In this document: positions 37,217-49,000 of the stretch, one piece after another | Layout of the letters: each line of letters opens with the position of its first letter | Position numbering within the stretch: position 1 is the stretch's first letter | DNA from: Tillus elongatus | Taxonomy: Eukaryota; Arthropoda; Insecta; Coleoptera; Cleridae | Direction: 5' to 3' | Assembly (NCBI GenBank): GCA_964006375.1 | Contig: OZ023267.1 | Coordinates: 40,499,221 to 40,563,220, forward strand | DNA length: 64,000 bases | Translations under genes and position numbers: made by a program | Notes under the pieces: model-generated | Told to the model about the DNA's origin: nothing | Databases searched by the model: none | Seen by the model: the letters and a program-made list of their open reading frames with translations, nothing else

Positions 37217-38467
37217 TTAATTCTTCGTAGTCGTTTCATATTTTGTTGCTGCGTAGTCTCCATATCTGTTATGTGGTCTTCTCCACTGCTCATGATTGTT
37301 ATCAGACTCTTCTGCCTGTCTTGCATCGTATTCCATGCTAGAATCGTCTTTGTAGGTATCCTCGTTTCTCTGGCATTTATACCTATTCGTGCCATCGTTG
37401 CCATCCTTGTTTTCACGTCTATACCTCTTATTTCCTATACGTTTCCGTTTAAATTTGTCACCCTTATTCCTGATTTCTTCTAGGCATTCTTGTTTCTTTT
37501 TGTTTCTTCTATTCCCCATTGCTCTTGTCCATTTTGGCCCAAAACATTCTTCTACTTCTTCTCTCAGACTTTTATTTCCCAACGTCAGCTTTACATCTGG
37601 CTCTTCTCTTAGATTCTCAAAATTTCCATTCATTTCTCTCAATCTCTCTTCCATTTTGGTTTCATATCTGTTTCTTTTGTGTTTGCGCATCTTTCTAGGC
37701 CCTCTCATTCGCTGATTTCTTTCATTCACTCTCTCTATGATTTTATCCATCGGTTCATCATCATTTGCTTTGATTTTCTCTATTATTATCTTGCGTACTA
37801 CATCCATCTTTGTCTCTACTTTACTTTCAAACTTTCGTACTGCCTCGCTTATCTCTTCCATCTCCATTTCTACATCTTTTTTCACTTCTTGTACACTTTT
37901 TTCAACTTTCTCTGTGATATTTCTATCTATATTATCCAATCTCTCAATCATCTGCCTCATATTCTGCTCTTGTTCAACAAATTTCTCAGTCATACTTTCT
38001 TTTATCTTGTTTATATTCTCCTCTTGTCTTTCGAACCTGTCATTCATATTTTCATTTATATCTTGCTTTAGGCCATTTATGCTTTCATTCATTTTCTCAT
38101 TCATAATTTTATTGCTTTCATTTATATTATTTACATTCCGCTCTTGTTTGTCCATTTTCTCATTTATATCTGTATTCATACTATTTATGCCCTGCATTAA
38201 TTTCATCAACATTTCATTGTTATTGTCAGGTTTTTCTTTTGTCGTATTTGTGTCGTCTACCTTACCTAGATCGGGTGTCTGTTCTTCTATTGACGTTTCT
38301 CCTCCTGTTTGTACCATTCCTTCTGCTTGTTCTTCCACATTTTCACCAACTTCTTGATCATATCTTCTCTCCTGATCTATTTCCATACTTTCCTGCTGTT
38401 CATGTTCTCTTTCGTCTCCCCTGTCCTGTCTGTCCTTTGACGTGGTCATTTTTCTTCCCCTAGGCAT
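37217..38467 (-). CDS. Gag-like coiled-coil protein, 416 aa, of a non-autonomous LTR element
   Basis: The ORF starts about 95 bp inside the 5' LTR (ATG at 38465-38467) and runs 416 codons. It is highly charged: an acidic Glu/Gln/Asp-rich N-terminus (1-90), a long coiled-coil-like region (about 85-240) with repeating INEKM/NESINGLKQDINENMNDRFERQ-type heptads, and a basic C-terminal half (MRKHKRNRYETK, KRKRIGNKRYRRENKDG). The order fits a structural nucleic-acid-binding gag, but no CCHC knuckle is visible, so 'gag-like' is an inference from position and composition. No protease or pol follows. Confidence 0.6.
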   Translation of the reverse strand: MPRGRKMTTSKDRQDRGDEREHEQQESMEIDQERRYDQEVGENVEEQAEGMVQTGGETSIEEQTPDLGKVDDTNTTKEKPDNNNEMLMKLMQGINSMNTDINEKMDKQERNVNNINESNKIMNEKMNESINGLKQDINENMNDRFERQEENINKIKESMTEKFVEQEQNMRQMIERLDNIDRNITEKVEKSVQEVKKDVEMEMEEISEAVRKFESKVETKMDVVRKIIIEKIKANDDEPMDKIIERVNERNQRMRGPRKMRKHKRNRYETKMEERLREMNGNFENLREEPDVKLTLGNKSLREEVEECFGPKWTRAMGNRRNKKKQECLEEIRNKGDKFKRKRIGNKRYRRENKDGNDGTNRYKCQRNEDTYKDDSSMEYDARQAEESDNNHEQWRRPHNRYGDYAATKYETTTKN

Positions 38468-38540
38468 TTTCTCGACTTCCTTATTATGTTTTGTTTATTT
38501 ATTTATTTTTTTAATTTATTTTACTCGTGGACCTCGAAAG

Positions 38541-38560
38541 CTCCCACGTTTAGGCGACAA
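38541..38560 (-). promoter_or_regulatory. Candidate primer binding site of the gag-only element
   Basis: On the minus strand, one base inside the 5' LTR, is TGTCGCCTAAACGTGGGAGC. From memory it resembles the Lys-type PBS TGGCGCCCAACGTGGGGC with a few mismatches and indels. A second similar stretch lies within the LTR (33427-33445 and equivalent at about 38592-38610). Confidence 0.4.
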
Positions 38561-38561
38561 T

Positions 38562-38667
38562 TGATATAGAATGTTATTTACAGACTTCCGAAGCCCTCAC
38601 GTTTGGTGCCAATTGTTATATTTTTGTAATAAGCTATGGATTTTAACTTTAATTTAATATATAGAAT

Positions 38668-38750
<83 letters not shown>

Positions 38751-40410
38751 GTTTTTTTTTTAGTTATATTTTAGGTATCTTAGCTTTAACTTTTATTCTC
38801 CTGTAAAGTTTAGTGAAATGTGTTGTAAATGTTGTTATTATGAAATATATGTATTTGTGTATGTAACTTACACCTGGATGTACTCAATGTATTTTTTTTT
38901 ACCTGTTTAACACACAGAAAACAACCAATAACATATATGAACTGCCTCTCACCTCAGGGAGCTTAGTAAGCAAGTGGGTTCAAGTCCCCTTTGGTTTTTT
39001 TTTTTTTTAATTTTTCGAAATATTCTGCCCTATCTAATTTCAGTTCTTTCCTCCCAAATACTCATATATGTATAAAAGAACACAAAATAAGGCAAAGGTT
39101 TCAAATGATCACCAAACTTGAATATTTATTACAATTAAAGAACAAATGACAAAATTCTAATGCTACTTACTATTTTCAATGTATTTTTTTGTTTAATTTA
39201 GAGCTCTTTCTTATGATACTCCCCCCCTTAAAGTTATAGGCCTGTATTTCTTGTTTAAACTTTTTAAAATTACCTATACATATATAAATACAGATCTTTT
39301 CAAACTATGTACTACACGAGAGCGACATCTACTGGCATCTGCTTGGCCTAGCGATTCAATGTATAGTTTATACACGTAGTCAGTAGATGATTTTCGGTTT
39401 CGGCGATGATGTGATAATGGACGTTACGGCTGAGAGATGTCTCTATAGATATCTCAATATTATTGATGGTAGAAAGTGAAACAAAGATGATGGCTTGAAT
39501 GTTTGCCACACTCTGTTGAAGTTGCAGATATATCACATAAATAAGGTGTCTTATTACTCACTTAGTTTTCCATCCCCTGTAAAGTTGCCCTGCTCTGAAG
39601 TTCCACGTTGTCTGTGACCAGTGACGCCTGTTTTTCCTCAACCTGTTTTCAAACTTTTTTCCAAAGATTTTTTATTTATTTTTCTAATATCAAAAATTTA
39701 ATCAATCTAAACTTTTAAGCAAAATTTCCCCGTCTTATATTTTAATCCAAATTGTCCCATATAATAATTTAATGACAATTTCAATCTTTTTTTATCTCAA
39801 AAATTTTCAATCTGATATTTTTATCAAATTTTTCCCCTCTGTTTATTATTTTTCATACGTAACCAGCGTAACTAATCAAAAAACTGTTATCTGCCTGCTT
39901 GCAAATCAAGATTATAACAAATTTTTATACAACAATCATCTTATTATCATTATCTCTAGGGATACCTAAGTTGAATTGTTGTTAGTCAATGAGAGAATAA
40001 TTAACCTAACTATAATTTTAGTGTCAGTTTGACGTCTGTCCTAAATAAAAAAACAGCTGACTTAAACATAGGTTATGACATGACATTTCTTACCATTTAA
40101 CACTCAAATTTTGACATCTTACTATTCTTAAAGCTAACAATATCCTTAATTCTAACAATAACATCTTAAATTACTTAACAGCTATCAAACAATAATACCT
40201 TAAACTATCTAATTAAACTTGTCATACATTTACACTTGCCTTGCCTCCTTTTAACACATATATATCTGTAAAATTTAGTTTCTCCCTGCCTTACAGTGCA
40301 AAAACATTGCATACACCAAAGGTAAGTTGTTGTTTGTTTAGTATAATTTGTGGTAAAATGTGTTTATGTATGTGTATATATGTATATGTGGCCCCCTTTA
40401 GTAACCATAT

Positions 40411-40412
<2 letters not shown>
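38562..40412 (-). repeat. 5' LTR of the gag-only element
   Basis: Pair of 33397-35251. It contains an (AT)n at 38671-38748 and the same B-box-like motif. The right boundary ACCATATCA runs straight into (AT)n at 40413. Confidence 0.88.
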
Positions 40413-40505
<93 letters not shown>

Positions 40506-40963
40506 TGAAAACTCAAAAAATAATTAACCGATTTCGATGAAACTCGGCAAGTGCCTCTCTTTTATTAATGGATTGGATGAGTTCGTTAGCCAGGAAAATC
40601 CGATGGGGTTTTCCGGGAAAATTTTGAGTTTTCTTTAAAAAAGAAAATCTCAGAAAATGACAAAGCTGTTCTAATGAAATTTAACGGATATATTGTCTTA
40701 GCAGAGACCTTACTAAGTACCAAAATTCAACTTTCTAAGTTTATAGAAAATTGAGTTATTCAAATTTTGAATTTTCTTCCAAAAAAAATTTTTCTCCAAA
40801 AATTACAAAGTTATTTTAATGGAATGTGGTGGATATCTTGCCTAAGAAAAGAGCTTACTACGCACCAAAATTAAACTTTCTAAGTTTATAGAAAATTGAG
40901 TTATTGAAATTTGAAGCATTTAATAAAAATTCACTACCATAACGCACTTGCTGGGTCCCGTTA
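40413..40963 (+). repeat. Right half of the AT-tract TIR-family repeat split by the LTR element
   Basis: (AT)n at 40413-40500, then CCGTCTGAAAACTCAAAAAA and the usual right-half blocks, ending CATAACGCACTTGCTGGGTCCC at 40942-40963. Together with 33325-33396 it makes one copy. Confidence 0.75.
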
Positions 40964-41079
40964 GTTTTTCTTTTTTTTTCCGAAATGCAATGGAAGCATA
41001 GTCTCCTCAGAGGAAAAGGAATTTATCTCTAATGCGATTTTTCAATACTTCTACGTCAGCTGGAAGCCTATTTGAATAT

Positions 41080-41830
41080 ATAATTTGTTTTATCCGGCCC
41101 CAAAATAAAAATCCATGATTATAAGATCTGGAGATCTGGGCAGTCACAAAATGTGACGAGCATTGGCTATCCATTTTTCTTGAAAATTCTCATTCAGCCA
41201 TTCAGATACACGAAAAGTCGAATGGCAGGACAACCGTCGTTTAAAAATTAAGAAAAAAGCTTGGTTCGTGTGGTAGTTCGTTCAAAAGCTGATTCAATAT
41301 GTTTAAATAAGAATGTTGATTATTTTCTCTCACTAAAATGTTGCCCAATTACACCACAATGATAGTAAATGACACACCAAACATTAACGTTTTTATAATA
41401 CTGCCGCCGAGAACTTATTACATAATTCGGATTATATTCAGACCAATATGGACAATTATGTGATGAAGGTACAACGTCAGCCGTAAAAGTCGATTCATAT
41501 GAAAAATTATTTTTTGTAGAAATTGAAATCCTCTTGAAATCTCTCACCTAAAGTTAGGCAAGTTCCAAACGTCGAGATTCATCGCCCTCTTCTAACGTGT
41601 GACGAAATCTAACTTTATACCGCTTTACCTTCTTTGCTACATAAATGCCTTGCAAATGTGATTTGCTAATGCGAGCCTCCTCGTACTGCTTTCTTAGTAA
41701 GAGCTTGGGCTTTTCGCATAATAAATCCATTGCTACCGCAGTACCTGCATCATCTCCATCAAAGTTATTATTCCTTTTGGTATATTATGTACGGTACCAT
41801 TAGTGAATTTTTCTTACCGTAGATTGGACC
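41080..41830 (-). pseudogene. Degenerate mariner-type transposase
   Basis: Minus-strand fragments show WSEYNPNYVISSRRQYYKNVNVWCVIYYHCGVIG, which matches the W.ENPH...Q...VNVW.GI.. stretch after the first catalytic Asp, and further downstream a decayed PDL...FLFWG end. Stops and shifts occur throughout. No TIRs were identified. Confidence 0.55.
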
Positions 41831-41934
41831 ACAACTGCGTTCGGAAACTTCATATGAAATAGTCTGATTACCCCTGGAATGGATAGTTCACTAATTTCAT
41901 AACACTGAATTTGGTAGATCCGTTCTGGTTTAGT

Positions 41935-42068
41935 AAGCATAACTTTAAGTGAATTTTCTTTAAAAAAATTCACTAATGAAGAGATCCCGACTTTTGAATT
42001 TTGAAAAAATTTCTTCAAATGAGCGCTAATTAGGCCCACCAGAACACATATCCGGGGTCAGTTGCAAT

Positions 42069-42164
<96 letters not shown>

Positions 42165-42420
42165 CACACCCATAACTCAAAAAATAATCTGCCGATTTTA
42201 ATTAAATTTGGTGAATTCCTTCCTTTTGCAAATGGCTTGGACAGGTTTGTTAGCCAGGAAAATCGGACCAGGTTTTCCCGAAAAATTTTGTGTTTTCTTT
42301 CGAAAAAAATTTATATCTCAGGAATTAACAAAGTAAAGACAATGGGTTTACATCCTTATAGGTAAGTTACTTGCCAAAATTTAGCTCTGTAGGTCAAAAG
42401 ACAAAAAAGTTATAGGCATT
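41935..42420 (+). repeat. TIR-family repeat copy with (AT)n at 42071-42160
   Basis: Left half with GAGATCCCGACTTTTGAATT and ATGAGCGCTAATTAGGCCC, AT tract, then CATAACTCAAAAAATAATCT and AGGAAAATCGGACCAGGTTT. Both halves are present; the termini are partly decayed. Confidence 0.7.
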
Positions 42421-42950
42421 TAAAGGAACATAAATTGGGGTTTTCCTCAAAACCTCAAAGTTGCGATTTAAAACGTCAAAATTTGCAAGATTTAGACAAA
42501 GAACTTGAATCTAATACGGGCTATCCAAATAAAATATCTCAAGAAGAATGTTTTACAAACCATGAAGTCTTAATTTCAACAGTCATTGTCCTTCATTTTA
42601 ATAAAATGTTTCCAGAAAATTCATTTCAAATAGACCCTTTCTCTGATGCTTGGAAGTAGTCTTAGCAATAGAGTTTATCGTTTAATGGTATATAATTTTT
42701 GTAGAATTTTCGTAAAAAATCAATAAAGCTCAATATATCTGTTATTATACAACATATGAAAAAAAAATTGTATATATTAATTATAGGGTGTCTTGAGCTA
42801 CATCTTAAAAAAATATTTCTACAATCAGAGGGTGGCCCATAAGTCGTTGGTGATACAAATTTCCTTTTGTTTTTTAATCAAACACGCCTTATGTTATTGC
42901 ATTTTTGCATTTTCCATCGAAATATAATGCATGTTTGTAAGAAAAGAAAT
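42421..42950. other. Spacer; small ORF without recognisable motif
   Basis: A 74-codon ORF at 42435-42659 shows nothing I can place. Otherwise AT-rich. Confidence 0.3.
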
Positions 42951-43266
42951 TCTGGACGCAGTAAGTGCGTTATGGTAGCGAATTTTGATCAAATGCTTCA
43001 TATTTGAATAGCTCAATTTGCTATTAACCTATAAGGTTGACCAAGAAACGAGTTTTCTCGGGAACACTTTAAGTTTACTTTCGGAAATTTTTGTACATTT
43101 GAAACATTAAAGTTATTTTGATGAAACATGGCACATTGTTTTTACTATATAGGTTATACTGGTAGCCAAATTTGATGCCTGCTTTCTTAAAGAAACACAC
43201 ATATATTTGCTTTAAAAAAATATGTTCATGAAAATTCACTACCATAACGCACTTGCTGCGTCCAGA
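42951..43266 (+). mobile_element. Complete short TIR element (MITE, 316 bp), reference copy of the family
   Basis: It starts TCTGGACGCAGTAAGTGCGT and ends ACGCACTTGCTGCGTCCAGA, with inverted repeats of about 35 bp that differ at only a couple of positions. No coding capacity and no AT tract. This copy defines the terminus seen, more or less decayed, at 6166, 6766, 14474, 26967, 31797, 40963 and 44869. Confidence 0.85.
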
Positions 43267-43593
43267 GTTTTTTATATTTAACAGTTAATGTTGGATCAGT
43301 TCTAGAGCACAGTTACGATAACAATTACAATTAAGTATTTTTGACAACTGTCAAAACTTTATTTTATTCGCTTTTCTTCCACAGCATGTTGTTTGCTTTT
43401 AGAATTTCAAAATATTTTTCGTATATCCTAGCGAAAAGGCCCTTCACTAGTGTATACACTTTTGTAATATCCAACACATACCTGATTCTTGGAAATTAAG
43501 ATTATGCCACAAAATATTTTCTATTTAAGCAGGGCTCAATCACTGAAACTAAAAAAAAAATTACAGTCTCTTCCACCTATTCATGCGTTGATC

Positions 43594-43595
<2 letters not shown>

Positions 43596-43679
<84 letters not shown>
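43596..43679. repeat. (AT)n microsatellite
   Basis: Pure tract. It directly abuts the inverted repeat that begins GAGACACGTGAAGTTTAATT. Confidence 0.92.
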
Positions 43680-43683
<4 letters not shown>

Positions 43684-43868
43684 CACGTGAAGTTTAATTT
43701 GTCGAAAATTATCTTATTATCATAGTTTAAAAAATTAAGCTTCTACCATTTTACCTCCGCCACTTCATCCATTAAAAAAAAGCAACCCTACATTTTTTCA
43801 TCACAATTCGATGGATCACATTTTTATGAATGCGGAGATATGTATGGTCTCATGTTAGAGTTTTCAAT

Positions 43869-45736
<1,868 letters not shown>

Positions 45737-45810
45737 TACTAGACCAAAAATTAATTGAAATTATCGGAACAAAATTTATCGGGAGACCGTGCATTCAACA
45801 AAATACACCA

Positions 45811-46044
45811 TGTAACACTGTGATTACTATCAGTTATTACACAGGTTACATTAAATAAAATATTTATTAGATTGAAATAGAAACAAATTAAAAGGCAAAA
45901 CTTAAATGAAAAAATTGTAAGAAGGTAATGTCACATATCACTCTCTGCTATCTCACTACTTGTCATGCGTCTTTAACACCTGACACGTGTACGCTGTTGA
46001 ACGGCGGCAGACAGGGCTAGGGCTGACCAAAGCGACATGCTACA
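45811..46044 (-). repeat. 3' LTR of the Gypsy element
   Basis: 234 bp, identical by eye to 50815-51048. In element sense it begins TGTAGCATGTCG, and its first bases include the gag-pol stop codon. Confidence 0.95.
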
Positions 46045-49000
46045 GTCTCCCCCTCTGCTTTCGAAGTCGGCTCGACGAGGAAGCAGGACTTATTTCTGGG
46101 ATGGTCAGGCTGACGTCCTTGCGTGGTCTTCCTCTGCGACGGATGGGCCTCATAGGAGCTGCCTCTTCTGCACTACCAGATGACTCTCCTTTAAAAGGGG
46201 TCAGTTGCGACGCATGGTATTTTCCAAGGGGAGTTTCCAAGGAATCCATGGGTGACACCTCGAAGGTTGTGTCCGAGATGATCTTACGAATTTGGTAAGG
46301 ACCATCTCTCTTGGGATAGAACTTGGAGGTCAGGCCTTGGCCGGCATGACTTCTTAAATGTGTCATGACCCAAACCTTATCGCCAATTTGATACATGGGA
46401 TCCGGGCCACGATGAACATCTGCATATGTCTTTCGTCGATCTTGTTCCTTCTCATGAACGGATCGAGCTTCAACTAGGACACTCGCCATTTTATCTAAAT
46501 AGGGTGTGATCTGGGGAACGAAGTTTTCGTCCTGTAGGACCTTACGAAGGTCGTTATGGACTTCGTCTGGAGATCGTAATTCTCTGGCAAAAGAGAGGTA
46601 TGCCGGTGAGTACCCCGTGGATTGTGACTTCATGGAGTTCAATACGAATCTTACTGTGGGTAATTTCCCAGGCCAAACATGGTGACTTTCGTTTCCTATG
46701 AGGATAGACAAATACGTCTTGAGATCACGATTCTTCCGCTCCACCATATTAGCTTCGGGGTGATAAATTGGCGTCAAGCTCTGCTTAATACCTAGACAAT
46801 GGCAAAGCTTTTGCATAACGGCAGATATAAACTGGACTCCGTTGTCAGAAATAATTCTGCGAGCCACACCATACCTAAGGAATACTTCATTGGCCAACAC
46901 TTTTGCACACTCTTCAGCACTTGCTTTTTGTAGAGGGAACAGCTCTACCCACTTGGTAGCCGTATCTTCAACGATATATATCCACTGATATCCCTCCTCG
47001 GATATAGGCAGTGGACCAAACAAATCAACTGAAATTACTTCAAACCTTTGGTTGTAAGCAGGGGTTTGAACTAAGCCAGCGGGCTTCTGGTTAGAGGCTT
47101 TATACCTCTGACATTCTAGGCACTTGCTTATGTAATCGGTGATATATCTGCGCATTCCAGTAAAATAGTACAGTCTGGAAATGCGCTGGATCGTTCTTTC
47201 TACTCCTACATGAGCAGCTGTTGGAGCATCATGGTGCTCTTTTAATACTTTGTCTCTTTCATGACAAGGGACAACAAGCTGGGCTTCTTCCTGATCGTCT
47301 TGATCAGAGTACCTATATAACACACCACTGGACAGTAAATAGCCTCTTGAGGTCCATTTTGAATATTCTGTATTACCAGTGTCCTCGAAACTCTGGAAGA
47401 TCTTGCGTAGGTCTGGATCTTTCAATTGCTCTGCACGCACCTCCACTGGGGATCTGGTAGGCATATCGACAGTAACGAGGCATATCTCACACTGCTCTCG
47501 ATCTGTGTGTCCACATGGTGGACGACTTAGCATATCAGCCACTACATTTTCTCGGCCACAGGCATATCGTATCTGAAGGTTATAGCCTTGGATCAGCAGT
47601 GCCCAACGGGCCAATCTTCCACTGGGCGACTTGAGCGAGAGCAGCCATTTCAATGGTTGATGATCCGTGATCACGATAACAGAAGTGTTATCCAGGTAAC
47701 CTTGAAACTTGCTAAGTGACCATATCACAGCCAAGGCTTCGCGCTCCGTCGTACTATAGTTGCGTTCGCTGGCTGTGAGTAGTCTGCTGGCATATTCCAC
47801 AACATGTTCGTCAGGGCCTTCACCTTGCAAAAGTACAGATCCTAGAGCATAGGCTGAGGCATCTGTTCGCAGCTTGTAGGGTTTTGAAGGGTCACTCTGT
47901 CGAAGAATTGGTGGGGATAGAAGAGCAGACTTAAGCGACTCAAAAGCACGTTGTTGGTCACTTCCCCAGGTCCAGGTAGCCTGTTTCTTTAGAAGATTCG
48001 TTAAAGGGCGAGCCATCTCAGAAAACTTGTCCACGAAACGTCGGTACCAGGAGCATGTTTGTAAGAACGATTGCAGCTGCTTCAGGTTCTGAGGCGGCGG
48101 AATCATTGCAATAGCCGTAGTCTTATCTTGATCGACGTGGATGCCAACACTGGTGATGACGTGACCCAGGTATCGGATAGCTGCACTCGCGAACACGCAC
48201 TTGTCACGATTCGCCCGCAATTTAAACATTCGCAGACGATCGAAAACTGCCTGCAAATCCTTTATGTGTCCCTCAAATGTGTCTGACAAAATAATCAGAT
48301 CATCTAGATACGCGAGTAGCGTTACTTCAGGCAGTCCACTTCGAAATCTGTCAATAAGCCTTTGAAAAGTGGCTGGTCCATTACGAACTCCAAAAGGGAG
48401 AACCGTGAAGCGAAAAGTACCGAAGGGTGTCACAAACGCAGTTTTGTCCCGATCTTCCACCTTCACTTTCACTTGATAGTAACCGGCGCGTAAGTCCATA
48501 GCACTCATGTAAATTGTTCTTCTGGTACTATGCAGCAAGTCGTCCATACGCGGAAGCGGATATGAGTCGGCCTTAGTGACAGAGTTTAAACCACGATAGT
48601 CCACGCACATGCGCACGCCACCATCTTTCTTTGACACAAGTACCACTGGAGCTGACCACGGGGATTCACATTCCTCAATGGCGCCGGTCTCTAGAAGTTT
48701 ATCCAGTTCTTCCTTCAAACACTGTTTCTTGCCTGGAGTCATTCGATAGGGTGGTACTGAAATGGGTGCATGGGAACCAGTATCGATGTGATGTTCTGCG
48801 TAGGGTGTGGGCTCTCCCCCTAAAGCAAAGCAGTCCTGATTTGCCCCAAGCACCAAACTCAACCTTTCACGTTGGTCATCATCCAGCATGGTTCCTTCTT
48901 CCTGTCGAAGTAAGTTTAAGGAAAGGATTTCAGCATACTGTGACGTCACTTTTTCTTCAAATAATATGTCGAACTTTCTCATGGGATCATCAGCGAAATA

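Larger units (their letters stand above)
33397..40412 (-). mobile_element. Gag-only LTR retrotransposon with 1.85-kb LTRs
   Basis: Two direct repeats (33397-35251 and 38562-40412, about 1855 and 1851 bp) both begin TGATATAG and end CCATATCA, with perfect TGATAT/ATATCA termini. They flank 3.3 kb that contains one long minus-strand ORF and no protease, RT, RNase H or integrase. Outside both ends is an (AT)n tract, so any ATAT target duplication cannot be separated from the repeat. By ORF orientation the 5' LTR is the right-hand one. I infer a non-autonomous element mobilised in trans. Confidence 0.85.

Noticed and set aside
37737..38357. Plus-strand hydrophobic ORFs opposite the gag-like gene (e.g. 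206 codons)
   Set aside because: They are antisense shadows of the charged, coiled-coil minus-strand ORF.
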